Source of the DNA: Lactobacillus johnsonii ATCC 33200
GTDB taxonomy: Bacteria > Bacillota > Bacilli > Lactobacillales > Lactobacillaceae
Direction of reading: 5' to 3'
NCBI RefSeq assembly: GCF_000159355.1
Contig: NZ_GG670120.1
Location: forward strand, 877,099-941,098
Length of the DNA: 64,000 nt
Positions 26,505 to 35,417 of the stretch are shown one piece after another. The position numbers were made by a program, and so were the translations under genes. Positions within the stretch are counted from its first letter, which is position 1. Each line of letters begins with the position of its first letter. Below the pieces are notes generated by a model. That model saw nothing but the letters and a program-made list of their open reading frames with translations. It did not search any database and was not told the DNA's origin.

Positions 26505-27410
26505 TTATTTCTTCTTTGAGTTTTTATCTTCTTTTTGTAATTTTTGAGCCATGTTAATAATGTACTCACGTAAATCATCTTTAATTTGAGGGTGAGATAA
26601 ACCATATTCAATTGATGTTTCAAGGTAACCTTCCTTGTTACCAACATCATGACGTTCACCATTAAATACATGAGCGAATACTCGTTGAGTCTTGTTCATA
26701 GTATCAATTGCGTCAGTTAATTGAATTTCGCCACCACGACCAGGTTTTTGATGTGCTAAAATATCAAAAATTTCTGGAGTTAACAAGTAACGACCAATAA
26801 TTGCGTAGTCACTAGGTGCCTTATCCACGTCTGGCTTTTCAACAAAGGCCTTAACGTTAATTAAACCAGGTTCAATTTCGCTATCTGGATCAATAACACC
26901 ATACTTAGAAACTTCTTCATGTGGTACAGGCATAACAGCAATAGTTGATGCATGAGTCTTGTCATAACGATCGATCAATTGCTTAGTTAGTGGAACCTTG
27001 TCATCCATCAAGTCGTCACCAAGCATAACAGCAAATGGTTCATCCCCAACGAAGCTACGAGCTCTTAAAATCGCATCCCCTAAACCAGCTGGGTGTGGTT
27101 GACGAGTGTAGTAAAGGTTAACACCTAAGTTAGTAATTGATTGGGTTAAGTGTAAAAGATCAGTCTTACCCTTTTCTTCCAAATCTTGTTCTAGTTCTGG
27201 GTTAGCATCAAAGTGATCTTCGATAGAACGCTTGTTTTTACCAGTAACGATCAAGATATCTTCAATTCCAGATTTTTTAGCTTCTTCTACAATAAATTGA
27301 ATTGTTGGTTTATCAACAATCGGTACCATTTCCTTAGGCATAGCCTTAGTGGCAGGTAAAAATCTAGTACCTAATCCAGCTGCTGGAATAACTGCTTTTC
27401 TTACTTTCAT
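26505..27410 (-). CDS. galU: UTP--glucose-1-phosphate uridylyltransferase
   Basis: A 301-residue cytosolic enzyme making UDP-glucose for glycolipids, teichoic acid decoration and exopolysaccharide. The N-terminal nucleotide-binding motif [17 protein letters not shown] starts at residue 11, MLGDDL marks the metal-binding turn, and FVEKP and [10 protein letters not shown] are typical. The start is ATG 27410 behind TGAGGAG; an earlier in-frame codon is not supported. The gene stands alone, followed by its terminator, and is separated from yihY by 73 bp. Confidence 0.96.
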   Translation of the reverse strand: MKVRKAVIPAAGLGTRFLPATKAMPKEMVPIVDKPTIQFIVEEAKKSGIEDILIVTGKNKRSIEDHFDANPELEQDLEEKGKTDLLHLTQSITNLGVNLYYTRQPHPAGLGDAILRARSFVGDEPFAVMLGDDLMDDKVPLTKQLIDRYDKTHASTIAVMPVPHEEVSKYGVIDPDSEIEPGLINVKAFVEKPDVDKAPSDYAIIGRYLLTPEIFDILAHQKPGRGGEIQLTDAIDTMNKTQRVFAHVFNGERHDVGNKEGYLETSIEYGLSHPQIKDDLREYIINMAQKLQKEDKNSKKK

Positions 27411-27483
27411 TTTATTCTCCTCACAAAATAAGCTTTCCTTAGTGTATTTTACCAAACTTCTAGAAACTTATTTAGACAATTTA

Positions 27484-28392
27484 CTATTTTTTTCTAAAAA
27501 TTCTCAAAATCGGGCTACGACTGTATTCAATTTTTCTACCTTTTAATTCATCCCCTGTGGCATTAAGACAAATGCCAAGCAAAAGTAAAAATGAACCTAC
27601 ATTTAGCCATAACATAAAGATTATAAAAGAACCTACAATTCCATAGTTCTGCCAGCGCGTTCCGAATTGCCTCAAATATAAACCAAAGAAATAGGATAAG
27701 GCGCTCCAGCTCACTACGGTAAACCATACTCCAGGCCATACGATGCGCTTTCGTACAGTGATGTTGGGAATGACATAGTTAATATACAAGTTTATAATAA
27801 CCATAACCAAAATTATAATCGGCCAACGATAATTTTCCAACTTATATACCCACCACAAGGATAGATTAAAAATTGGAGCCAAGAATTCCATAATCTGTCT
27901 ACCAAAGGTAACAACAAAAATTATTATTGAAAAGCCAACTACCAAAATCACAGAGAGAACAAAAGTAAACGTTCTAGCAAGTAAATAGTTCCACCATGAC
28001 TTACCTTTTTCTTTTTTATCAACGCCATAAATTTTATTTGCTGCTAAGCGAATTGAATTAACTAAACAACTTAAAGACCAAATAGCAATCACAATACCAA
28101 GAGAAATAAAACCACTGGAGTGTTTTTTCAATAAAGCATTGATAATTGGCATAATTAGACTTGAAATCTGAGATGGAAAAATCAATTCAAGATAGCGAGC
28201 AATTGGCTCAGTGTCGATATTAAGCAAAGGTAAAACATTTCCAATAATAATTATGATTGGAAAAATACTTAATAGCACATAATAAGCAATAATAATTGAA
28301 GTCTGATTTATCTCGCCTTGGCTAATATATTTAGATAATAACTGAAAAAACTCTGTTATACGGTTTTTAGTCTGATTGATAAAAGAATTCAT
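27484..28392 (-). CDS. YihY/BrkB family inner-membrane protein
   Basis: A 302-residue protein with six membrane helices, the YihY layout; older names such as ribonuclease BN are misleading. Supporting segments are IAYYVLLSIFPIIIII in the first helix and the later YGIVGSFIIFMLWLN helix. It follows map by 14 bp and is probably co-transcribed. The function is unknown, with transport or envelope roles proposed for the family. Confidence 0.85.
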   Translation of the reverse strand: MNSFINQTKNRITEFFQLLSKYISQGEINQTSIIIAYYVLLSIFPIIIIIGNVLPLLNIDTEPIARYLELIFPSQISSLIMPIINALLKKHSSGFISLGIVIAIWSLSCLVNSIRLAANKIYGVDKKEKGKSWWNYLLARTFTFVLSVILVVGFSIIIFVVTFGRQIMEFLAPIFNLSLWWVYKLENYRWPIIILVMVIINLYINYVIPNITVRKRIVWPGVWFTVVSWSALSYFFGLYLRQFGTRWQNYGIVGSFIIFMLWLNVGSFLLLLGICLNATGDELKGRKIEYSRSPILRIFRKK

Positions 28393-28406
28393 GGTCTTAC
28401 TATCTA

Positions 28407-29231
28407 TTAATCTTCATCCAAAAAGTGAGGAAGATATTTTTCATAGCCATCATATGGCTTTTGCAAAGTTAAAATCTTTGGTCCATCTGGAGTAATTGCA
28501 AAAGTATGTTCAAATTGAGCTGCCTTCGAACCATCTGGAGTTGCATAGTAAACCCAATCATCATTAGGATCTGATACAGTTTTTTGTTCGATTCTCCAGT
28601 CTCCACCAGCTTCAACCATTGGTTCAACTGTAATAGTCATTCCTTCACGTAAACGCAAACCATGACCTGCCTTACCCCAGTGAGGAACTTCTGGATCTTC
28701 ATGGATAGATGGTTGAATACCATGGCCTACAAGTTCACGTACATCACCATAGCCATTTTCATCTTCAACATAATTTTGAATAACGCTACCAATATCACCA
28801 ATACGATTTCCAACAACCGCTTGATCAATTCCCATGTACATTGCTTTCTTAGTAACGTCCATTAATTTTTGGTCTTCAGCAGAAATTTCACCAACACCAT
28901 AAGTAGTACATGAATCAGTTTCGTAGCCATCAACGTTGCAAGTAACGTCAACGCTGACTAAGTCACCCTCTTTTAGGATCTTACCTTTTCTAGGAATCGC
29001 ATGAGCAATTTCATCGTTTACACTAATACAAGTTCCATACTTATATCCTTCAAAACCTTGTTCTGAAAGACGACCACCATGTTTTTTCATAAAATCTTGA
29101 GCAAATTCTTCAATTTCCCAAGTTGAAATTCCAGGTTTAATAACATCACGTAAACCTTCAAACATAGCTGCTAAAACGCGACCAGATTTTTGCATCCCTT
29201 GCAACTCGCGCTTTGATTTAATTGTTATCAT
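28407..29231 (-). CDS. map: Type I methionine aminopeptidase
   Basis: A 274-residue cytosolic metallopeptidase that removes N-terminal Met from new proteins. Metal ligands fit the pattern Asp in NVDGYETDS (two Asp), His in VGHGIQPSIHE, Glu in VEPMVEAGGDW and Glu in QFEHTFA. There is no N-terminal zinc-finger extension. The C-terminal tail of about 15 residues is longer than in short enterobacterial forms. The start follows AAGGAGA. It is essential and is the first gene of a pair with yihY. Confidence 0.97.
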   Translation of the reverse strand: MITIKSKRELQGMQKSGRVLAAMFEGLRDVIKPGISTWEIEEFAQDFMKKHGGRLSEQGFEGYKYGTCISVNDEIAHAIPRKGKILKEGDLVSVDVTCNVDGYETDSCTTYGVGEISAEDQKLMDVTKKAMYMGIDQAVVGNRIGDIGSVIQNYVEDENGYGDVRELVGHGIQPSIHEDPEVPHWGKAGHGLRLREGMTITVEPMVEAGGDWRIEQKTVSDPNDDWVYYATPDGSKAAQFEHTFAITPDGPKILTLQKPYDGYEKYLPHFLDED

Positions 29232-29354
29232 TAAAAAGTCTCCTTTTTTAATTTATATACTCTTAGCATACCTTAAATAGGTATGATTTTGTAGTTATTA
29301 AGAAAGTCTCAACCATTCATTATAAAGCTTTTCTTAAATAATTTCTCTTAAGAT

Positions 29355-29384
29355 TTACAAACTTCTATACTTCTTTAGTATAAT
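29355..29384 (+). promoter_or_regulatory. Flavodoxin promoter
   Basis: TTACAA at 29355-29360 and a perfect TATAAT at 29379-29384, 18 bp apart, about 30 bp before the flavodoxin ATG. Confidence 0.7.
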
Positions 29385-29416
29385 AAGAGAAAACGTTATA
29401 GAAAGAAGTTTTTTGC

Positions 29417-29863
29417 ATGAAAGCACAAATTGTCTTTGCCAGCATGACTGGTAATGATGAAGATATGGCAGAAATTTTAGAAGAAAACTTACAAGATGCA
29501 GGTTTTGACGTAGAAAATATTGACGTCAGTTTCGCAGATGCTAGCTCTTATCTTGATGCTGACCTTTGCGTAATGATTACTTATACATATGGCGAAGGCG
29601 TGATGACTGATGAATTAAAAGACTTTTATGACCAACTAATCACACTTGACCTATCCGGTAAAAAATTTGCTGTAATGGGTTCAGGAGACAAGACCTATAA
29701 AGATCACTATTGTGAAAACGTAGATGATTTTGAAAAAGCATTTATTAAATGTGGCGCTATCGAAGCAGCAAAACCAGTTAAAATAGAAAATGCAGTCGAT
29801 GATGAAGACATTGCCTTAATTGATCAAGCTACTGAAGAAATAGTTGAGGCATTTAATGGCTAA
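29417..29863 (+). CDS. Flavodoxin
   Basis: A 148-residue FMN electron carrier. The phosphate-binding loop is SMTGNDEDMAE at residues 9-19, the 50s-loop region is TYTYGEGVMTDEL, and the 90s loop has GSGDKTYKDHYCENVDDF. It is acidic as expected. A clean promoter precedes it. Its stop overlaps the GtrA-like start by 8 bp. Reductase partners are not in this window; the nitroreductase at 39739 is not adjacent. Confidence 0.93.
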   Translation: MKAQIVFASMTGNDEDMAEILEENLQDAGFDVENIDVSFADASSYLDADLCVMITYTYGEGVMTDELKDFYDQLITLDLSGKKFAVMGSGDKTYKDHYCENVDDFEKAFIKCGAIEAAKPVKIENAVDDEDIALIDQATEEIVEAFNG

Positions 29864-30365
29864 AAATCACCCTAAAAGGAAGGGACAAAAGATTACTCAA
29901 GAGCAGTTAAGAGAACTCGGCAGTAAATTAGTTGCGAGACACCGAAATTTTTATGTTTATGTTATCTTCGGTTTTCTAGCAGCCGTTATCAATATTGCCT
30001 GCTTTCTTTTATTGCATAATATTTGGAAAATGCCTGTGATTTATGCCAACACAATCGCATTTATTATTTCTAATTTAGCCTCTTTTTCTTTTAATAAACA
30101 TGGTGTATTCATTCAAAATGTCGATAAAAAGCATGGAGTAGTTTACCAAATTTGTTTATTCTTTATTTACCGAGTCATTAGTTTAGTCCCGGATAACTTA
30201 ATTATGCTAGTTGGTATTTCTTGGCTTAATTGGAATGCATTTTTTGTAAAAATAATCGATCAAATTTTAGTAGGTATTTTCAACTATTTAACTACCAAAT
30301 CAATTTTTCTTAATACTAGTGGTAAATTTGCTAAAAAATTTAAAGACTACTTTAATAAAAAGTGA
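29856..30365 (+). CDS. GtrA-family membrane protein
   Basis: A 169-residue protein with four helices (about 33-55, 62-84, 105-125 and 133-155). The family motif region NIACFLLLHNIW and the later LASFSFNKHGVF and IFNYLTTKSIFL place it in GtrA, whose members help lipid-linked sugars cross the membrane for surface glycosylation. I choose ATG 29856 (MAKNHPKRKG), which overlaps the flavodoxin stop and has GAGG in front; a TTG 12 bp earlier is less likely. No glycosyltransferase is adjacent. Confidence 0.85.
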   Translation: MAKNHPKRKGQKITQEQLRELGSKLVARHRNFYVYVIFGFLAAVINIACFLLLHNIWKMPVIYANTIAFIISNLASFSFNKHGVFIQNVDKKHGVVYQICLFFIYRVISLVPDNLIMLVGISWLNWNAFFVKIIDQILVGIFNYLTTKSIFLNTSGKFAKKFKDYFNKK

Positions 30366-30402
30366 ACTAAAAAAGCTCCATAAAAATGGAGCTTTTTTAG
30401 TT
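30365..30402. terminator. Bidirectional terminator with overlapping stop codons
   Basis: A perfect 17-bp stem (AACTAAAAAAGCTCCAT and its complement) with a 4-nt loop. Both the GtrA-like stop and the wecB stop lie in its arms, a very compact convergent end. Confidence 0.95.
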
Positions 30403-31539
30403 AAAATCAACTGGTTTTTGATTATGTTCCTTGTCAAAATAATAAGCAATTGCATCCATAATCCGATCAGCTGCTTTTCCATCCCCATATGGATTTTTTG
30501 CATTCGCCATTTCAGTATATGCTTTTTCATCTTCAAGTAAACGTATCATTTCAGCACGAACCTTATCTACTTCGGTTCCTACAAGCTTTAAAGTTCCAGC
30601 TGCAACTCCTTCAGGACGCTCAGTTGTATCACGTAAAACTAATACTGGCTTACCTAGAGAAGGAGCTTCTTCTTGAACTCCACCCGAATCAGTCATAATA
30701 AAGTAGCTTTTTTTAGCTAAATTATGAAAATCAACTACATCTAGTGGTTTAATCAAGTGAATTCGCGGATCGTCACTTAATACCTCTTTAGCTACCTTTT
30801 GTACACGTGGAGACAGATGAACCGGATAGATAATTTCAACGTCTTTATGACTATCAACTACCTGTTTCATAACTTTAAAGACGCGTCGCATCGGTTCTCC
30901 TTGATTCTCTCTGCGGTGCATGGTAACTAAAACAATCTTACTATCTGGGTTAATTTCATCCAGAACATCGTGATGATATTCTTCTTTAACTGTCTGTTCC
31001 AAAGCATCAATGGCAGTATTCCCAGTCACATAAATATTATCAGCGGGATGATTTTCTTTAATTAAGTTTTGTTTGCTTAATTTAGTTGGTGCAAAATATA
31101 AATCAGTTAAATCATCAGTCATTTGTCGATTCATCTCTTCTGGAAACGGAGAATACTTATTCCAGGTTCTAAGACCAGCCTCCACATGGCCTAACTTTGT
31201 TTGTTCATAAAAAGTTGCTAAGCCAGCCGCAAAGCTAGTTGTTGTATCTCCATGAACCAAAACAATGTCTGGTTGCTCTTTTTTTATTACTTTAGCCATA
31301 TCAAGAATTACTTTTGAAGTAATATCTTCTAATGTTTGATTTTTATGCATGATATTAAAATCATAGTCAGGTTTAATCTTAAAAATATCTAAAACCTGAT
31401 CCAACATTTCACGATGTTGAGCACTTACGACTGTTATCTCTTCAAAACGATCATCTTTTTTTAGCTTCAACACTAACGGTGCCACTTTAATAGCTTCTGG
31501 TCTAGTACCAAAAACTGTCATTACTTTTACTTTATTCAT
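30397..31539 (-). CDS. wecB: UDP-N-acetylglucosamine 2-epimerase (non-hydrolysing)
   Basis: A 380-residue cytosolic enzyme interconverting UDP-GlcNAc and UDP-ManNAc, the source of ManNAc for teichoic-acid linkage units. The N-terminal VFGTRPEAIKVAPLV, the TTTSFAAGLA and HVEAGLRT segments, and MTDSGGVQEEAPSLGKPVLV plus RDTTERPEG are diagnostic. The start at 31539 has TAAGGATAAATT in front. It is single, with a convergent terminator. It is also called MnaA in Gram-positives. Confidence 0.96.
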   Translation of the reverse strand: MNKVKVMTVFGTRPEAIKVAPLVLKLKKDDRFEEITVVSAQHREMLDQVLDIFKIKPDYDFNIMHKNQTLEDITSKVILDMAKVIKKEQPDIVLVHGDTTTSFAAGLATFYEQTKLGHVEAGLRTWNKYSPFPEEMNRQMTDDLTDLYFAPTKLSKQNLIKENHPADNIYVTGNTAIDALEQTVKEEYHHDVLDEINPDSKIVLVTMHRRENQGEPMRRVFKVMKQVVDSHKDVEIIYPVHLSPRVQKVAKEVLSDDPRIHLIKPLDVVDFHNLAKKSYFIMTDSGGVQEEAPSLGKPVLVLRDTTERPEGVAAGTLKLVGTEVDKVRAEMIRLLEDEKAYTEMANAKNPYGDGKAADRIMDAIAYYFDKEHNQKPVDFN

Positions 31540-31604
31540 AATTTATCCTTACCTTATATTTTGTATCTTCTACTATACCCCAATTAAATTTTCTTTGGTA
31601 CTAT

Positions 31605-31634
31605 TTGTCAAACTACTTTATACTTATATACTAT
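31605..31634 (+). promoter_or_regulatory. Possible promoter of the small membrane protein gene
   Basis: TTGTCA (31605-31610) and TACTAT (31629-31634) at 18 bp, close to the ATG at 31653. The leader would be under 15 nt, so the true start may lie elsewhere. Confidence 0.4.
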
Positions 31635-31652
31635 AAGGAAAGTGAGCAATTT

Positions 31653-31838
31653 ATGTTTAGTTTTTTATCTTTAGCTGCAATTTTAATTACCATTATAGTC
31701 TTTTGCTTAGTTTTCCTCTTTGGGAACTCTTACCCACAAAAAACTAAGCATGTTTTAATTGGAATTATTGCAATATTACTAATTATTTTTCTCTGGATTG
31801 TTTTAGAGATTTTTATTAACCCATTAAAATATGTTTAA
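31653..31838 (+). CDS. Small two-helix membrane protein
   Basis: A 61-residue protein made almost entirely of two hydrophobic helices (about 3-24 and 31-53) joined by the polar turn GNSYPQKTKH. It begins MFSFLSLAAIL behind AAGGAAAGTGAG. I recognise no family. A promoter-like pair lies upstream and a terminator directly after, so it is likely a real independent gene. Confidence 0.55.
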   Translation: MFSFLSLAAILITIIVFCLVFLFGNSYPQKTKHVLIGIIAILLIIFLWIVLEIFINPLKYV

Positions 31839-31844
31839 GATGAA

Positions 31845-31887
31845 TAAAAAAGCATTTCTTCTCATTAATTGAAGAAATGCTTTTTTC
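31845..31887. terminator. Bidirectional terminator
   Basis: A 16-bp stem AAAAAAGCATTTCTTC / GAAGAAATGCTTTTTT with a 9-nt loop. It ends the small membrane gene on one side and tRNA-Arg(CCU) on the other. Confidence 0.9.
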
Positions 31888-31892
31888 ATGTA

Positions 31893-31965
31893 TGACCCCG
31901 GTGAGATTCGAACTCACCTCTACGGTTTAGGAGACCATTGTTCTATCCAGATGAACTACGGGGTC
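31893..31965 (-). tRNA. tRNA-Arg (anticodon CCU)
   Basis: A 73-nt cloverleaf: acceptor GACCCCG / CGGGGTC with discriminator A, D arm GTTC/GAAC, anticodon loop CTCCTAA giving anticodon CCT, T arm GTGAG-TTCGAAT-CTCAC. CCA is not encoded. It reads AGG codons. Confidence 0.97.
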
Positions 31966-32015
31966 AGGACTAGTTTCTACTTTAACATAAAAACTAGTTT
32001 TTCACTATCATAAAT

Positions 32016-33347
32016 TTAGTATTGAGGTAAATAGAAATTCCGTTGATTATTATCTTGCTTAGCAATCTTATCTGCCGCAAAAACAAACGGCATCCAAATA
32101 AGAAGCGCAATTACCATATTAATGAGAGCCAGTACAATAGCACGCCAATCATAATTGCAAGCTAAGAACGGTCCAATAAGTGGCGGCATTACAGTTGGAA
32201 CAAAAATTTGAACTGGATTAACTAAACCAGCCTGTGTAGCCCAATAAGCTAATGATACATTTACTAAAGGAGCTACAACAAACGGAATTAAATAGACAGG
32301 ATTAAAAACAACTGGCAGACCGAAAATAATAGGTTCATTAATATTAAAAATTCCTGGTGCTACAGCCATCTTTGCTATTGTTCGATAATCTTTACGCTTA
32401 GAAAACATTAAAATGGCAATAATCAATACCAGAGTTCCGCCTGCTCCACCAAACCATGCAAAAACATTAAAAGAGTCGCGAACCCAAATATAAGGAACAT
32501 GCTCACTATTTCTAACAGCTGTAACATTAATATTTTCTGGTGTCAGCCACAAAGAATCCATTACTGGAGTTAGCACACTTATACCGTTAATTCCAAAGAA
32601 CCAGAAGATTTGAACCAAAAATGTAACTAATAAAACGACTCCAAAGCCCTGTCCTAAATTAACCAAGGGTCTTTGAATAGTAGTAAGCAGCCAATTACCA
32701 AAATAGGTTCCTGTAAGCCTTTGAAAAGCATAATTAACAAAACCTACAATAAAAATAGAAAGCAGAATCGGGATCAAAGTACTAAATGCAACCCATTCTG
32801 CATGCGGCATACTACTATCTACTTTTAGTCTAATTCTAGCCTTATAAAAGGTAATAAATAATGCCGTTCCAATACAGCCAAAGATAATAGCTGTAAATAG
32901 GCCCATTGTAGAAAATTGTTTGATATCAAAAGCATTTTTAATATCAACTACATCCCCATCAATGCGCAATTTAACAGAATCACTAATGCTCATTGCAAAA
33001 GCAACTAAAGAAGCGACAGAACCTGCAAATCGGTTCACTTCATAGGTCTTAGCTAGGTGATAACCCCAAGAAATTGCAAAATAAACCGCAAAAAGGGCAA
33101 ATGTGCCTTCCCAAATGATGTTATCAATCGCTACTACAGGCTGCATTAAAGAATAAAAAGTATCCCAATGCATTTGTACTTTAGCTGCTCTAATTATGCT
33201 ATTAAATAGCATTGCAATTGAACCAGCCATTGTAATTGGCAGTAAAGAAATAAAAGTATCTCGCATTGCAACTAGCCAGCGTACTTGAGCTAAACGCGAT
33301 GCAGGTGGTAAAACATAAGTTTCTAGCCATTTAACTAAAGATGACAT
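32016..33347 (-). CDS. Orphan PTS enzyme IIC, lactose/cellobiose family
   Basis: A 443-residue sugar permease with about ten helices. The family signature GIFNINEPIIFGLPVVFNP lies near residue 335, its conserved Glu binding sugar, and HAEWVAFSTL is near the middle. No EIIA or EIIB partner is encoded nearby, so it must borrow them. Its ATG overlaps the helicase stop (TAATG), so translation is coupled to a DEAD-box RNA helicase, an unusual partner. Sugar specificity among beta-glucosides cannot be decided. Confidence 0.9.
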   Translation of the reverse strand: MSSLVKWLETYVLPPASRLAQVRWLVAMRDTFISLLPITMAGSIAMLFNSIIRAAKVQMHWDTFYSLMQPVVAIDNIIWEGTFALFAVYFAISWGYHLAKTYEVNRFAGSVASLVAFAMSISDSVKLRIDGDVVDIKNAFDIKQFSTMGLFTAIIFGCIGTALFITFYKARIRLKVDSSMPHAEWVAFSTLIPILLSIFIVGFVNYAFQRLTGTYFGNWLLTTIQRPLVNLGQGFGVVLLVTFLVQIFWFFGINGISVLTPVMDSLWLTPENINVTAVRNSEHVPYIWVRDSFNVFAWFGGAGGTLVLIIAILMFSKRKDYRTIAKMAVAPGIFNINEPIIFGLPVVFNPVYLIPFVVAPLVNVSLAYWATQAGLVNPVQIFVPTVMPPLIGPFLACNYDWRAIVLALINMVIALLIWMPFVFAADKIAKQDNNQRNFYLPQY

Positions 33348-34576
33348 TATTTTTCTCTTCTATCCTTTCGAGGATGATATCCTTTATTTTTCTTATTGCG
33401 CCAACGCTTCTTTTTATGCTTAGGCTTAATTTTCTTTACTTTCTTCTCTTGAGTTTCTGGCTCTTCTTTTTTTCGTTTTGGCTTTTCAGTCGTTAAACTA
33501 TACCCTGCAAAATATGCTCTTTGAACTTGGTAAGTATCAGATAGTAATTTTTTCAAGTCTCTAAAGTCATGATCGTCCCCAAGAGTGACAACAGTTCCTG
33601 ATTTATTCATTCGGCCCGTCCTACCGCTCCGATGCAAGTAGGTATTTACTTCACTCGGAATTTCAAAGTTAATAACATAGCTAACATCAGGTAAGTCTAA
33701 CCCACGAGCTGCTAAATCAGTCGCAAATAAAAACTTAATTCGTCCTGCTCTAAAATCACTAAGAATTTTTTCTCTATTTTGCTTACTAGTTTCATTACTT
33801 AAAACAGCAAATTTTGTCTTACTATGACTAAAAATTCGCACAAATCTCATTTCACTTTCTGTACTATCAAAAAAGAGAATACCCTTGAACTTATCTAACT
33901 TTGCCAACCGCTGCAAAAACTGCATTTTATATTCATTTGAGACTTGTAAAAAGCAATGTTTAACTTCAGATTTTTGCTCTGGTCGCACATCAATCAGTAA
34001 GAAAGTATGATTAAACAAATCTTCGGCATCTTTTGTTATTTCTGACTCTGATGCTCCAAAAAGTAAAATTTGAGCAGTTGAAGATAAATTTTGTCCTAAT
34101 GAACTCAGTAAATCTAATTTTGTAAATTCTAAAATATCATCCGCTTCATCAATCACCAAGGCATTAATGTCTTGATACTTGATTCGGTTCTCTGATAAAA
34201 AGTCAAAAAATCTTCCTGATGTAGCAATTATTATTTCCGGTTTTTCCTTTTTTAAGCGTTCTAATTGTCTTTTTCTATTTCCTGCTCCAACTAATGCAAT
34301 GGTTTTTAAACCTAATGATTTTGCATAAGGTAAAAGATTATTTCTGGTTTGGATCGCAAGTTCAGTGGTTGGTTCTAAAATAATGCCTCGACCACCAATT
34401 TCGGCAATTCGCTCCATTACTGGCAAACCATAAGCTAAAGTTTTACCGGTACCAGTCTTAGCTAAGCCTACGATGCTAGCACCATTACGAATAGCATCAT
34501 ATGTTCTTTCTTGAATTAAGGTTGGTTCATTTTTATGTTCTTTTTCTAAAACTTGTGTAATTGCGTTTGAATACAT
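33347..34576 (-). CDS. DEAD-box ATP-dependent RNA helicase
   Basis: A 409-residue helicase: Q motif EPTLIQERTYDAI, motif I AKTGTGKT, Ib TTELAIQ, II VIDEADD, III FGAS in place of SAT, IV/V region AARGLDLPDV, VI HRSGRTGR, and a basic tail rich in Lys (KKVKKIKPKHKKKRW) for RNA binding. The start is ATG 34576 behind GAGGAAA. It lies 10 bp after the GH25-like gene and overlaps the EIIC gene by one base. CshB-type functions in ribosome assembly or mRNA turnover are likely; the III motif change is notable. Confidence 0.92.
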   Translation of the reverse strand: MYSNAITQVLEKEHKNEPTLIQERTYDAIRNGASIVGLAKTGTGKTLAYGLPVMERIAEIGGRGIILEPTTELAIQTRNNLLPYAKSLGLKTIALVGAGNRKRQLERLKKEKPEIIIATSGRFFDFLSENRIKYQDINALVIDEADDILEFTKLDLLSSLGQNLSSTAQILLFGASESEITKDAEDLFNHTFLLIDVRPEQKSEVKHCFLQVSNEYKMQFLQRLAKLDKFKGILFFDSTESEMRFVRIFSHSKTKFAVLSNETSKQNREKILSDFRAGRIKFLFATDLAARGLDLPDVSYVINFEIPSEVNTYLHRSGRTGRMNKSGTVVTLGDDHDFRDLKKLLSDTYQVQRAYFAGYSLTTEKPKRKKEEPETQEKKVKKIKPKHKKKRWRNKKNKGYHPRKDRREK

Positions 34577-34586
34577 TTTATTTCCT

Positions 34587-35297
34587 CTATTGTGTTCCTT
34601 GCTGACCATATAATTGCTCGTACTGTGTATTAGTACCAATATAAGCAAACATAGTTACATCCCGTTCGAGATTATCTATATTTTTAACTCTTCCATTTTG
34701 AGTGTAACACCAAAAAGCATAGTGTCGTCTATCTTTTAAACTTGCTCCCGTATATAAAAACCTTGTTCCTTCTGGAAAATAATTATGATAACGGTAGTCA
34801 CCAGCTATCATTACTCTTTTTCCAAGATTATTTATCATTTGAGCAAAAATTCCCATGCACTTCCAATATGACTTAGTCAAGTGACTAGCAGCTGGCACAA
34901 TCATAACAGGCAAACTTCCGGTGTTAATTCCAACTTTATTCAAAAAGTATTGGTATTGTTCTTGATTACTCGTTTCATCACTATAAGCAATAATTGTACC
35001 AAAGTTTAAGTTAGTTCCTTGAATTTGATCCCGATAAAGTAAGTAATTATCGTCAAAATAAGATTTTCCTTGTGTTGACCTCAAATATACAAAAGAAATA
35101 CCATTTTTTTCTAACTTATGTAAATCAATGTAATCTTTTGTTTGGTCTAGTTCAATGCCTAATACACTCATATTTGAGCCACGAGGAACAGTTGTATTTT
35201 GTCTCATATTAAAGTATCCCCATACTAGTCCTGAAAAAGCTAGAATGAGTAAAATAATAATACTTGGGAAAGTATATTTATGTCGATAACGATGCAT
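34587..35297 (-). CDS. Membrane-anchored GH25 (lysozyme)-like protein lacking the catalytic DxE
   Basis: A 236-residue protein with one N-terminal anchor helix (about 11-29) and an outside domain of the GH25 fold: VLGIELDQTKDYIDL at the first strand, SFVYLRSTQGKSYFDDNY at the second and third, GTIIAYSDE next. In active GH25 muramidases the following strand carries Asp-x-Glu; here that strand reads LPVMIVPAASH, with neither acid. It probably binds rather than cuts cell wall. It heads the operon with the helicase and EIIC. Confidence 0.78.
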   Translation of the reverse strand: MHRYRHKYTFPSIIILLILAFSGLVWGYFNMRQNTTVPRGSNMSVLGIELDQTKDYIDLHKLEKNGISFVYLRSTQGKSYFDDNYLLYRDQIQGTNLNFGTIIAYSDETSNQEQYQYFLNKVGINTGSLPVMIVPAASHLTKSYWKCMGIFAQMINNLGKRVMIAGDYRYHNYFPEGTRFLYTGASLKDRRHYAFWCYTQNGRVKNIDNLERDVTMFAYIGTNTQYEQLYGQQGTQ

Positions 35298-35417
35298 TTC
35301 AGTCCCTCCATTAGCTATTTTAACGAACTTCTTCTTTCTACACCACTTTCATTAAGATTTAGTATAAAATGATATCATTACTAAAAGTTATAGATATATC
35401 GAAAGGAAAGTACAATC

